Below are positions 40,901-51,820 of a stretch of DNA of 64,000 nucleotides, one piece after another. A model generated the notes under the pieces. It had not been told where the DNA came from. It ran no database searches and was given only the letters and a program-made list of their open reading frames with translations. The stretch covers positions 9,800,186-9,864,185 of the forward strand of contig OX442317.1 of assembly GCA_949358305.1 (NCBI GenBank). Direction: 5' to 3'. This stretch comes from Strigamia acuminata. Taxonomy: Eukaryota > Arthropoda > Chilopoda > Geophilomorpha > Linotaeniidae. Each line of letters opens with the position of its first letter. Position 1 is the first letter of the stretch. A program made the position numbers and the translations under genes.

Positions 40901-41630
40901 GCTGTGCCTTTGACTTACCTCATGCTCATTCTTTTGGTTTTCTGAGACTGGCGCGTAACAATATTTTTGAATAAAAGGGGCTCTTTGTCACTTTTGCAGG
41001 ATGGCCTCGCGGGGTCTGGGTACTGGGTACTGGGTAGCTTATTCAGTGTCACACTTCTTTAGGACCTCACAATTGAGTAATAAAATTTAATCAGAGTTTT
41101 TTCGACAGCATAAACTCAACGAAGATGCTCAAAACGGCTGGTTATCATTCACATCGACCACTGATCCAATATTACTTATTGGCCTCCTTTACATTTGGCT
41201 GGAGCAACTGCAGGTAAGCGAAAACTTTAGCGTTGCCGCTATATACAGTACATATAAACATAGCGCTTCTTTCTGCAGCAACCTCTTCTTTCCAAACAGG
41301 ACTGGATGCAGATCAAGAGTACTAACTACTTAAAAGAACCTGGTCAAGGCTTAGGCAAACTTAGCCGAGTATTAATCATTGTTGGAACAAATCTGAAACT
41401 AAATTACTCATGAAAACTTATTTCCATTCACACAGAGTTCAAGAGTTACATTAGAATACCTTATAAGATTTGTCTCTCATATTGAGCCCATTTCAACTAA
41501 ACAGAGAAATCTGGTAATGAAGGCTCTTGTTGTGACCATAATGCAACGCCACGGTGGATCATCTGCAGCAATAGCTGATGATGCATCGACTTTTTTGATT
41601 GCCTTGATGAAATTGATAAAAGACAAGTAG
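34900..41630 (+). CDS. PTPDC1: Protein tyrosine phosphatase domain-containing 1 (PTPDC1 orthologue)
   Basis: Dual-specificity-type phosphatase; the human orthologue is linked to centrosome/cilium function. Likely start ATG 35170. Coding exons: 35170-35348, 36516-36596, 36694-36734, 36794-36871, 36932-36953, 37018-37124, 37628-37715, 37774-37966, 39242-40105, 41109-41213, 41279-41368, 41436-41630; 2043 nt, 680 aa. Conserved blocks: KCKYEGPSNW, NILAMARPNTEHIEKY, IRTIINLQQAGEHAYCGN, FFYNFPWKDYG, the catalytic loop VHCHAGLGRTGVVIACYL (Cys and Arg), RPNSIQT, and the C-terminal DPILLIGLLYIWLEQLQ. An upstream exon, about 34900-35095, is in frame but has no ATG, so it is probably 5' UTR. The exon 39242-40105 is Ser/Lys-rich and disordered. 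Introns carry several MITEs. Confidence 0.94.
35945..36245. repeat. 21-bp minisatellite in PTPDC1 intron
   Basis: About ten near-perfect direct copies of the 21-mer gagaaattattggaaaaatgt, with degenerate copies at both ends. Because 21 is a multiple of three, open frames appear on both strands (KLLEKCE repeats on plus). It lies between exons ending at 35348 and starting at 36516. Confidence 0.92.
37145..37537. mobile_element. hAT-type MITE in PTPDC1 intron
   Basis: The ends CAGGGCCGATCTG and CAGGTCGGCCCTG are inverted. The flanking 8-mers ACTTTCTT (37137-37144) and ACTTTATT (37538-37545) differ at one base, as expected for an 8-bp hAT target duplication. 393 bp, no ORF. Internal inverted tattcgagt motifs. 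Confidence 0.82.
38274..38674. mobile_element. Inverted-repeat MITE in PTPDC1 intron
   Basis: About 53 bp at 38274-38326 (ctatactctttccacactca...) is repeated inverted at 38621-38674 with few mismatches. The 400-bp body is non-coding. The hAT MITE at 38675 directly abuts its right end. Confidence 0.8.
38675..39022. mobile_element. hAT-type MITE in PTPDC1 intron, abutting another MITE
   Basis: It starts CAGGGGTTCTCAAACTTTTT and ends AGTTTTTGAAACGCTG. The flanking 8-mers GTATAGAG (38667-38674) and GTCTAGAG (39023-39030) match at 7 of 8 positions. 348 bp, no ORF. Confidence 0.82.
40194..40302. repeat. Small TIR element, Tigger/pogo-like ends
   Basis: The left end acagttgaaccttgttataa and right end ttataacgaggctcga are inverted-repeat related. 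A single similar end (acagtcgaaccttgttacaa) lies at 54373. It starts about 90 bp downstream of the PTPDC1 exon end at 40105, inside the intron. Confidence 0.4.
40710..40960. repeat. Solo LTR in PTPDC1 intron
   Basis: 251 bp, beginning TGTTACGCGCC and ending GGCGCGTAACA, so its ends form an 11-bp inverted repeat. It is flanked by ATAT on both sides (40706-40709 and 40961-40964). No internal coding. Confidence 0.7.
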
Positions 41631-42600
41631 CTTATTTTTTTACACACTGTTTTATGGAAAATCACCGGTTAAGCTATAATGAACATATTTTCTATTTTGT
41701 AAATGATTGTTGATCAATAACAGTTTTATTTTTTAAATACATTTTGTTAAAACGTCTCCACTCTCTTTGTCAACCTCTTCAGTAACAAATAATAGTTGTT
41801 TCAACAGACTGATGTCTGGAAGTGGCCGTCCAAATGCAGAACATTGCCGTCAACATGTGACTGGTTGCCGGTCACTGACAACACAAACCTACACGGTCTA
41901 GTGTACAGTCCAGGTGGAATTGACGGTTGAAGGTAATGACCAAAGACTCCATCGTAAAATGTTATATCCGATCATTGCCCAACAGCCAATTGGGAAAGGT
42001 ACCTTAAGCGGATTAGTTATAAGAGTAGATTATAAAAGGCTCAACATTCTGTTTGAAGCCAGAGTTGTCCAGGAACTGCTATGATCAATACCTTGCGCTT
42101 CTCCACTCTTGTGCACCATGGTGATGCTTAGGGAATGTCGATATGCCATTCTCAGCGATCCATGGGACAAAGGACCAGTCAACTGAGCGACCACACTGTT
42201 CACTGGCTAACTCTAACCACGTGGACCATGGGACTTACGATTGCGAATTGGTATGGGGAATAAATAAATAAATAAACTCCAACAAACCCACATGCAAAAA
42301 ACATGACTTCTGGGTGCATGCTGTTTGTTTTTTCTGCTTAAGGCCAATCAAGTTGTTTCTTGCTGGTTGTGTTGCTTGCTTTTGCAGTATTTGAGCTGAT
42401 GTTGTAGGTAACAATGAAGCAAAACAATGCACTATTTCAACTATTTAATCACCATGGCATTAGAAGGAAAAGGAAAAAAATGCATTCAAAATTTTAGAAG
42501 TGATGTTTTATTCTCATTAAAGATAAAGCTCAAAAATAAAGAAATAAATAAATAAGCAATTCTATACTCTCTGCATACAATGCAAAAAATGGCATGCAAT
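41631..42600. other. Intergenic region between PTPDC1 and the BTB gene
   Basis: No gene supported. 41810-42240 is GC-richer than its surroundings, with no ORF I recognise. An aataaataaataaataaa run follows at about 42260 and another at about 42540. Confidence 0.4.
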
Positions 42601-42717
42601 ATAAGAAGCAAACCAAAGGTAAATACATAAATAAGCCAACAACCACCAGTACCAGTACACATCATACTGAAAGTATATCCAAATTTTCAGACGATTGCAA
42701 CGACCAATTTCACAAGA

Positions 42718-43740
42718 ATGTGCACAGAAAACAAGCAGCACCAACAACTGAGCATGGTTCTAGAGAGCTTCAGACAACAACAGCTTTACACTGACGTGGT
42801 ACTGGAATGCGACGGCGGGATCGTCCACTCGCACCGAATCATCTTGTGCGCGTCCTGTCCTTACTTCCAGACCATGTTTGACAGCGGACTGGTGGAAGGC
42901 AAGTCGAACGTGATCAACTTCAAACACTGGTCCTACTTCAGCGTCGAAATAATCATCGTGTTCCTGTACACGGGAAAAACACCGAAAGCGGATCTGAGTC
43001 GCCATCTGCTGAGGGAAGTGGCGTGCATCGCGCATTTGATGCAGATCGAAATCCTCTTCGATTACTGCTGGGACCTGCTCACCAAGACGTTGTTGGTGGA
43101 AAACTTCGCCGACATGTGGTCGTTTGTAGAAACATACCAGATTGAGAATTGTAAAATGATCAGACAGTTCGCCGAGAAGAATTTCCAGCAGATAAGCGAA
43201 GACGCGGCCGTTTTGGCGATGGAACTGACGCACTTCCGTAGTTTGGTTAAATATGTCGTTGCGATGCGATCGTGCGACGAACTGGTGCGGTTCATTCTGC
43301 GCTGGAACGTGCGCGAGGGCGAAACGAACGGAACGGTGGATTTGTTGAAACTGGTCAATTTGGAGGAATTGACGAACGAGAGTCTGTATGACGTCATCGA
43401 GCACGAGCGCTGCTTGCAGCACGATGCCGAGGTGAAGTCGGTGTTCACCGGGGAAGCGGTGGCGCGATTGGTGCGCGATCGGGTCCAGAAAGACGAAGGT
43501 TTGTGCCAAGTGGGTCAGTTGTTCGACAACAAGATTGAATTTCAATACTTTGATGTTAACTGCCCGACAGGACGACCCAGAAGCCCCTTGTTAGGCCCTC
43601 CCAAATACATTACGGTCAGTTTGAGCGAGTTGTCTGAACCATCCATTTTCGGCATTACTTCGCGCAATCAAACTCATTGTCGTCATTCGGAGAATGAAGA
43701 ACGTGGTTCGGCTGTTGGTGGGTTCATAAAAATTGTTTAA
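42718..43740 (+). CDS. BTB-BACK domain protein, intronless
   Basis: 340 codons. The BTB/POZ domain is at residues about 10-115 (LYTDVVLECDGGIVHSHRII, FQTMFDSGLVEG) and BACK follows at about 120-235. BTB domains dimerise, and BTB-BACK proteins commonly serve as Cullin-3 substrate adaptors. No Kelch repeats follow; the C-terminal 100 residues are unrecognised, so the substrate-binding part is absent or different. A single exon suggests a retrocopy or a naturally intronless gene. A TTTTCAG acceptor-like sequence before the ATG leaves room for an upstream exon. Poly(A) signal candidates lie near 43816. An inverted copy of its 5' flank occurs at 49960-50050. Confidence 0.85.
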   Translation: MCTENKQHQQLSMVLESFRQQQLYTDVVLECDGGIVHSHRIILCASCPYFQTMFDSGLVEGKSNVINFKHWSYFSVEIIIVFLYTGKTPKADLSRHLLREVACIAHLMQIEILFDYCWDLLTKTLLVENFADMWSFVETYQIENCKMIRQFAEKNFQQISEDAAVLAMELTHFRSLVKYVVAMRSCDELVRFILRWNVREGETNGTVDLLKLVNLEELTNESLYDVIEHERCLQHDAEVKSVFTGEAVARLVRDRVQKDEGLCQVGQLFDNKIEFQYFDVNCPTGRPRSPLLGPPKYITVSLSELSEPSIFGITSRNQTHCRHSENEERGSAVGGFIKIV

Positions 43741-43987
43741 CTGCATTTTCTTTTGATTTTTTCTCTATTTTTTATATAAAAAAATTGAAAAACTAAAATT
43801 TGTACTGCTTTGCTAAAAATAAAGTAAAGCTTTTTATATTTATACTTTTTAGATAGAACTTTTTTATATTTCATTTTGTCTATTTTCAATGTAAATCTAG
43901 TGGAAAAAAATAACTTGTAACAGTGCTTTAATCAATAACAATTAGAATTCCTCCTATTTTACAATTTCAAAATCTCTCATGAATGGT

Positions 43988-46643
43988 TTATACGAATTTA
44001 AGAACCCAAGCCCATTGTGATGGTAACAGAGGTGAAGCCACGAGTGGAAATTCGATCTCGACGCCTCCCTTCTCACCGGCTTTCCACTTCAACGATCCGG
44101 GCAAACCCAACATAGACACATCGCTGACGTCCTTCGCATCAACTGCTCCCAACAACAAACTGTTTGTTTTCGGCCAATTCAAAACGAACGCGTAAACACT
44201 CAAGGAAGCACCCTTCTTCGACGTATACCTAACGAACGAGAAAATTGCAATTTATCCGAGAAATTCAAAGACAAATCACGTACCAAATATCACGAGTTAC
44301 AGTATCGTTTTGATGAGTCCATGGAATGCTTTCGTACACGGCTTCTCCGTTCACCTTCAACCAGGATCCGAATTGACGAAGACGCTCTTCAAACACCGGC
44401 AAGATACGCCCGTCGTGCGTTGGCCCAACATTCATCAACAAATTTCCACCGCAACTGCAACAATTACATCAATTATATCAATTATACTACAAATCTAAAA
44501 TCCTACGACTGTTTTTAACGGCATCAAAAATGATTGATTTTGTGATTAATACAAAATCACAAATTTCAGAAGCGTTTATTTAATTTACCCCTTCAAGCAC
44601 TAAACACCTCCCTAGCAACAACATTTAGGTTTACATGCACCGATTCACCGGTTGATGATGGAATTTTGCAGACAATTCTATCACTAGATAGCTACAGTTT
44701 GCTGATAATTACCTGATAGTTGACGCGAGGTCTTTGATTAAATCATTGATAGTGAGGTAATCGCTCAGCTGGGAATTTCTTCGATAGCCCCACGAAGCCT
44801 TGTCTATCGTCATACAATTCTCCCACTTGTGGCTTTGCAGGACCCCTGTCAATCAATACAACCAACAATTCACAATTTAACAATTTAACGTGGACGAGCA
44901 CACTTGCCTGGACTGTATCTGTCTGCGCAAGTGTAATATCCACCATGCTTGCATGATGTGCCAGAACCCCATCTGTCATTCGTCACAACCACATCTTTGA
45001 CAGGACTACAACAACACATTTCAAGCATTAACTGCTGTTAACAATTTGAATCATTTGCTCGCTCACCTCTCGTTGTAAAGCCAAGCTAAGAATTTTTTGC
45101 TGTCCCAATATGTGTCCGGCGCTTCCCAATCACCATCCGACCAAACGACCGAAGGTTTATATTGCTCGACTAATTCCCTTAATTCTGGCATCGTTTTAGT
45201 CTGAAATTAAACAAAAGAGATTCATTTAATGTGATAAATTAATCTGATATCAGCATGGAAACGTACAGTGACAAAGTTAGTAGTGTTGAACTTGTTGGCT
45301 TTATCTTGTAAGTACAAAGGATGGTACCACTCAAAGAGCGAATGGTAAAGTCCGAGAACCAAATCGGTACGCTTACGAATCGACTTGGCCAGGTCGCCTA
45401 TTGAAAAACGATAAATAAAAAAAATTCCTCTTTATTTTATGACTAGCGAGTTCTCGAATTAGAAACAAAAATGGCAAGATATATAGTAAATGCTCTAATA
45501 AAACGTGGGTGTTCTATCCACAAAACCTACATTTCCTCCGCTATTGGTTTTTTTAACTGTTTTGTTCAATTTAGACATTTTTTTTAGTCGTTTTGTTCAA
45601 TTTAGACATTTTTTTTAGTTGTTTTGTTCAATTTTGATATAGCATTCAGTCGTTTTGGTCTATTTAGACCTAATTTGCAATGGATTCCCCGGTCTGTTAG
45701 AGCATTTGTCGATTTTTAATAATACAGAAAGATTTAAGCAACTGCACCTAGTTGCATCGCAAAAGCACACATTTTTCACCGTTTGTTTATTTTTAATGGT
45801 AAAAAATCTACGCTTGGTTTTGGTCTTTCGTTGGTTGTCTATTTACATTACCTAGCAAATCCCTATTGGGTCCGACATCCATCGAATTCCAATTCCACGA
45901 ATATTTTGATGGCCACATGGTATATCCTTCGTGGTGCTTGCTTGTCAAGACAACGTATCTTTAAGGTTAGAGTAATTAAGTAATTATAATTCATTTACAT
46001 CAAGAACACTTTGAAATGACATTAAGTTGTTATTTATCACCTAATTTCTCAAGGTTAGAGTAATTAAGTAATTATAATTCATTTACATCAAGAACACTTT
46101 GAAATGACAGTTGTTATTTAACACATGATTTCACTCGAATAAATTTTTTTTATTTTGCATAAAATGGACTTTTTGGTGCACATTTTATGCGCATAAAACT
46201 AATTTTATTTGGCATAAAGATCCAGGGTCTATTAATTAAGTATATTACATGATGTTTTAGCTCTTTGTCGGTGTGTAAATGTGCAAAACTCACTTGGCAC
46301 CAGAGGCCTGGAACAAGTCGGCCCAGAAGTCTGGATCATAGAACTCAGCGGTGAACATTGGAGCAAATTCTGGATATGTGAAGTTGGGCTTGTAGTTTTT
46401 CTCCATAAATTTGACTGCATCTGGGTTCTTGTTCTCCCAGGTATTCCAGAACCACTCAGAACCAAAACTAGGAACTGAAAAAACCCCCCAGTGAATGAAA
46501 ATGCCCACTTTTGCCTGGTCATACCATGATGGCAGTGGACGTGCATCCAAAGATTCCCAAGTGGGATCGTAATGCGACTCGACAACTGTTAGATGGGCTG
46601 CCAGGAGTAGCAGAATGTAGGAACCTGTTGACTTGATCTCCAT
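43988..46643 (-). CDS. FUCA1: Alpha-L-fucosidase, copy 1, complete, 8 exons
   Basis: GH29 lysosomal/secreted glycosidase that removes alpha-L-fucose from glycans. Exons (minus): 46643-46294, 45958-45852, 45397-45267, 45200-45067, 45005-44908, 44845-44713, 44454-44284, 44228-43988; 1365 nt, 454 aa. A signal peptide is visible ([16 protein letters not shown]). Conserved blocks: [68 protein letters not shown], the nucleophile Asp in [24 protein letters not shown]. The donor after exon 5 is GC (CAG/GCAAGT) whereas copy 2 has GT. Intron 1 carries an extra insertion of about 270 bp with a tandemly repeated 90-bp block (45962-46110). Tandem duplicate of 53634-57699. The symbol is by family; FUCA1 and FUCA2 cannot be told apart here. 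Confidence 0.95.
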
Positions 46644-46756
46644 TTTGGCGTTGTATGGTTTGAATTGGTATTTTTTCGCTTTTTCGTTATCGAGATTCGA
46701 GTTGGCACGTGACCCTGACACAATCGTATTAGTTGCTTCCCTGTGTTGTGGAGTAA

Positions 46757-49545
46757 GGTGGCCCTGATGCGCCACCTACAAATTGAAAATTGAATTCGTA
46801 GATCGGTGGCCCTGAGCCGGCACAAGAAAAATGAAATTTGAATTCGAAGTTTCAATTTTTAATTTTCCAAATTCAAATTGGAAAACTTAAAGTAAAATTA
46901 AAAAATTGAAAAACTAAAAATAAAATTATTTGGGTCGTTTTATGATGATGTTATAAACAATACGAAATGCAAAACAATAATCTGTCTCGCTCAGCACAAG
47001 GCGAGATGTACATACAGCAAGATTTTGCTGTTCGATATGCTGTGTTCGTTCTTCACGTTGTTTAATTCAGGTTTGATTTCCAAAAGGTTGGTTGGTTTCA
47101 TAAACACGGGATTAACATTTCCGCCAATTTCTCAGCAAGTTTGAATTCGTATTTCTTTGAAAAATGATCCATTTATTTTCTTATATACGTTTTTTTGCTA
47201 TTGTTCGCGCCATTTTAGGCCTACTGTGGGCCTAGTTCGAAATGTATTTTCTTCTGTATTTCTTCAGTGATGTGGTGGTTGAGTATTTATTTGGCAAGAA
47301 TATTATTTGATGCGCCTTTTGGAGCTTTTTGGTGTTTTTTGGTGTTTTTTGGTGGTTTTTCAAAGTTTGGTTTGAATTTTTCATTTGAAATTGAATTTGT
47401 CTTGTCATGATTGGTAATGGCATTTGCCTTTTTTCGTGATCAAATTTGAGATTTGATTTCTAAAATCTGGTTTTTATTTTCAAAGATATAAGTGGCTCAG
47501 AGGATGGTCATAAACTTCAAAAATGACATTTTCAAGCAAAAAAATAATAATTTTAGATAGCAAAAATGTATTTCACAGATTGAAAAAATTCATTTACAGA
47601 TGGAGAAATGCATTTGCGGATGGCTTTTGCAGGTGTACTGACATTCCATCAATTTTTTGTATTTGATTCTCATTTCTGTATACAATTTTTTATTTTTCTA
47701 TTTCTTGGGTAGTAGTATGCAGAATATTTTAAGGCAAAAATGTGGGTGTAGTTCTTAATCATTCGTGCTTATACTGCTACATGGGCTCACATTCCAACTG
47801 AAATGATTTCTCTGAACAAGATAGACAGTTTTTACATCATATCTCTGAGAATTCTAATAAGGAAGAATATTAAGTGAAATTGAAAGCACTTCTTTGACTT
47901 CTGCATCTGCGTTTCTTCAACCTGGCGTCTTGTTTTTTCCAGTTTATGCACTTGTGGTTTATTTAATTTCCTCAGCCTAACCTAGCTTAATGGTTGCACG
48001 TTTATCTTTCATGGTTACGATGATCCTAGTTTTAATCCCTCTTCTGGCCATTGCCACTATTTCTGATTCTAATGGCACGCTTTAAGAGTGTCAGACTGTT
48101 TGAAATATAAGATTAAGTGAAATTGAAATTGAAATCACTTCTTTAACTTATAAAAGTCACTTATCTCTTCTGCGTCTACATTTTTTCAACCTGGCGTCCT
48201 GTATTTTCCAGATTATGCACTTGCAGAAGAGAAAAGTTGAAGAAATGAACCGAAATGAAGAGAATTTTAAAGAAATGAACCGAAATGAAAAGAATTTTAA
48301 AGAAATGAACCGAAATGAAGAGAATTTTAAAGAAATGTTGCTTTCTAACAGTGGCATGACAAAACCTCTCCCATTCTACTGTCGGAATATGGCCAAGTAT
48401 CTTTCTCATTTTGGCTGCAAATGTAAGCATTTTCTGGTTTTCGAAGTCGGTGTATTATTCTAGTTGATGCACTTGTGGTTTATTTTCTCAGCCTAACCTA
48501 GCTGAAAGGTTGCACTTCATCTTTCGTGTTTTTTTATCCAGCTGGTTTATTGTAGCTGGTTAATTGTTTTTTTCCTCTTGCCGTTGAAATCTTAAGTTAC
48601 CGCTCTTCTTCCTTGTGTTTTTGATATTCTAGTAGTGAAATGAAATTTAATTTAATTAATTAAATTAAAAGCTACACACGTGCTATTCGATCTTCCATCT
48701 GCAGAAACAATTTCTTTTTTTCGAAAAGTTCGCTGATTGCCTGCGGCATGGGTTTGGAGTCAAGACGGGAATTTCTTTTGCTTCGCCGATGGCGTTCTCT
48801 TTTCTGGTGGTTCTGGTAATCCCTACTGTTGTAGTTTTTTTATTGTAGTTTTAACCATTTTTTTGGACGTTGCCACTATTCCTGGTCCTAATGACACTTT
48901 AAGAGTGTCAGATTGTTTGAAATATAAGCTTAGAAAACATATTGCAAGTATTGTAGTACTGTATAGAGAAAGTAATGAAAAGCCCAGCCAAAAACCCAGC
49001 TTTTTACCAAAATCAAAGTCTGAGTAGACTGAAAGTCATAAGCTTTATTGAGGATCTCTTTTCTTTCATCCTCAGGTGCAATGTTGCTGAGTGCACAAAC
49101 TAAGACTAAGGGGCCGTTCTTTTGGCCGTTGCCACTATTCCTGGTCTTAATGGCACGTTTTAAGAGTGTCAGACCGTTTGAAATATAAGCTTAGAAAACA
49201 TATTGCAGTATTGTAGTGTAGAGAAAGTAATGAAAAACCCAGTCAAAGTCAGAGTAGACTGAAAGTCAAACTTTATTGAGGATCTTTTTTCTTTCATCTT
49301 CAGGTTGTCTCTTCCTTTTGCTTCTTGTAGTGACTTAAAAAGTCCTTGATAATAACTATTTTAATTTACAATTTACAATAATTCTTTAATCTTTTAGCAT
49401 TTGTCCTTTTTGACTAGCGATTCAATATTCACTGGGCAGGGCCACAGATTTATGGTTCAGTTTGTAATTTTTCAATTTTTCAATTAAACAAATATAATTT
49501 CAATTTTTCAATTCTACAAATATAATTTGGCGCATCAGGGCCACC
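46757..49545. mobile_element. 2.8-kb non-autonomous TIR transposon
   Basis: A perfect 18-bp terminal inverted repeat GGTGGCCCTGATGCGCCA lies at 46757-46774 and 49528-49545. TA near both outer edges may be the target duplication. It sits about 115 bp upstream of fucosidase copy 1. The body is non-coding, AT-rich and internally repetitive (taagagtgtcagactgtttg and agtagactgaaagtca recur). A second copy spans about 61650 to the window end, and an inverted fragment lies at 29235-29800. A remnant frame (MRKILGHIPTVEWERFCHAT, minus, about 48350) has a counterpart at 51.7 kb. Confidence 0.8.
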
Positions 49546-51250
49546 ATACTATTGCCCACACCGCCACAATCCAAACCACGAGCCACCACAATCCCCGAAA
49601 AAACGTTTTAAATTTACCGAATTTATGTGTACGTGAGTGCCAATACATCACTTCCAGTAGACTGTTGGGATGTAGTTTCTTGCCTGATTGCGGCAATATC
49701 TAAAATACAAACAATGCTGTCAATGTACAAAACAAGTTAGTACACACTTAAATACCTTGTGTACAAGTGTGCATACTGACCTTAAGTCTAAAATTAATAT
49801 AATAAATATAAAAAAATCAATAAAATGTAATAAAATCCAATTACCGCAGCAAAATAAAAAATATAGTAATATAGAATCCCCGAATCTCCGAATCCCGAAT
49901 CTTTACATTTTATAAAAATTTTAATTTTTTTGTCGAAAATTGGACAAGATAAAATATTGGTCGTTGCAATCGTCTGAAAATTTGGATATACTTTCAGTAT
50001 GATGTGTACTGGTGGTTGTTGGCAATGTACTTATTTACGTACGGTATTACAAACCACGACAGATACCCCTTTTCTACTTTAGAAACATCAGTATGAGACT
50101 AACTAGATAAACAACCGCGAATACTAAAAACGCCGAATTCAGAAGAATGGCCTTGTTAATGGTCCTGTTGTTGAGTTGCGCTGTTGATTAGTACGATTTT
50201 TTTGTACTCCGACGTGCGGTTGTCCCAACATTCATCAATATGGTGTGGTAAGGGGTCGCCATTTAATCCATATCGCCATTTAATCGCCATTTAATCCATA
50301 TCGCGGAGGTGACTTCTTACTGCTTGCCACGATGAAACACTGCTGAACTAAAACTTGCTTTATAAATTAAAAAATTTAATTCAAGTTGATTCAAGTTGAT
50401 TACGTACATTTTCCTGCCAAAACAGTTCCCATTCGATTTGCGTTATGTCCCTATGTCGACGATAGTACGTAAAAGTAAGGATTGCTGTATTGTGTGTTCC
50501 TGTGTAGCGAAAATAGGCTGCTCCTAAATTTTGAATGGGGACATGTCCGACGTGCGGTTGTATGTCGCCGGACATGTGGCATGGCGCCGTGCAGCAGTCC
50601 TACAGACGGCTGTCCGACTCCCACGTGCGACTGTCCGACAGGGGACACTTCAGCGTTCGCATCTGATTGATTTTCTTTTCTAAGTAAATGAGAAAAAAAT
50701 ATTAATGATTCGTCCATTTACTTGCTTGATTTTCTGCTTACCCAAATAAAAACTAATAAAAAACCAAAAAAACAATAACGACAAAACAAAGTTTTGGTTC
50801 CCAGAACATGTCGATGGTTGTACTTTTCTCTATTCTCTCGTCAGTTTTAATGCCAATAGCTTTGCTAACAGTTTGTATAAGTCGTTAGACAATTTTTATA
50901 ATAATCTGTCTTCTTACAAAAACTCTCTAAAATACTGTCCAAAAAACTCCCAGTCAATTATAGATTGCGGCGCCATGAAAACCAAACTCGCGTATCAAAT
51001 CGTCTTGGAATTTTGAATAATGATGTCTCCTTTGAAGCTTCCTTTTAAATATAAAAACAAATTTAAAAAAAATTCAGTGCGACGTAAACAATGCCACTTT
51101 TATGGTTAAAAAATTTTGTTTTCTTTAATTTCTTCCAGATTTCCTAACTCAATACACAGTATATTTTGTATTACTGCTATTTCTTATTACTTCTTAACCA
51201 GAATGTTCAACATCAGAAAAAATACTAGCACCAATGCCAGGAATAAACTG
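49546..51250. other. Repeat-rich intergenic region
   Basis: 49965-50045 is an inverted copy of the BTB gene 5' flank (42620-42712). About 49755-49850 (gtgcatactgaccttaagtc...) is repeated at 51738-51820. 50525-50650 is GC-rich with repeated cgtgcg and gtccgac motifs. No gene supported. Confidence 0.5.
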
Positions 51251-51284
51251 TAGGCTGTAAAATCAAAACATTTGTAAACACCTG

Positions 51285-51378
51285 CAATTGTCGTTGAACA
51301 ATTCAAACAATTTCTGCTGATCGGGTTTTAAACTTTCGGGCCTGCCAGACTTTTCTCTAATCGTCGGAAAGATCAACA
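51285..51378 (-). pseudogene. Second copy of the HTH-family fragment
   Basis: The minus strand reads SLKPDQQKLFELFNDNC, and shares the preceding ttccgacg and tctggcaggcccgaa sequences with 25288-25375. It breaks before the helix-turn-helix. Dispersed repeat family. Confidence 0.45.
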
Positions 51379-51544
51379 TTGATAACATGGTAGCAGAGGA
51401 TTTGGGGGTGAGTGCTAGGCCATTTTTGACAGCAAATTCGGGTTCAGCGTCGGCACTGGCGGACATTTCTGAGCCAAGTGGCAAAATTTGGGAAACGATA
51501 TCCGTTATGGCAACAACAGTCCGTTAGTCCAATATGTATACAAT

Positions 51545-51730
51545 TTAAATGTTTATACGGACATATCGTGGCAGCAAATGCTTAATTCTCTGTCTCAAGG
51601 CATTGGTTGTGGGGCAGTCCAAAAATCGAAAATGATTGCGGAGGAATTTCTCTAATTCTGCATTAGGAATGTGGCCAAATTTCCTATGCATTCTACGTAC
51701 AAAAGCGCACATTTTTTTTGTCTTCATGTG
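51545..51730 (-). pseudogene. Fragment with a GHIPNAELEKF motif, unrecognised
   Basis: The minus strand reads CAFVRRMHRKFGHIPNAELE and continues through FRFLDCPTTNALRQRIKHLL to a stop near 51545. The first part is similar to frames inside both copies of the 2.8-kb transposon (KILGHIPTVEWERFCHAT at about 48.4 kb; IFRHILTVEWERFCHAT at about 63.1 kb). It may be a relic of a protein encoded by the autonomous relative. Family unknown. Confidence 0.35.
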
Positions 51731-51820
51731 GTGTGTAAGTGTGCATACTGACTTTAAGTCTAAAATTAATATAATAAAATCGATAAAATGTAATAAAATC
51801 CAATTACCGCAGCCAAACAG

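Noticed and set aside
42760-43545. 261-codon minus-strand ORF opposite the BTB gene
   Set aside because: Antisense shadow; the plus frame has clear BTB and BACK domains.
49688-49915. 75-codon ORF near 49.7 kb
   Set aside because: AT-rich low complexity; overlaps a block duplicated at 51.74-51.82 kb.
50451-50717. Possible GC-rich gene around 50.5 kb
   Set aside because: Short repeated cgtgcg/gtccgac motifs open frames on both strands; no domain, start or splice support.
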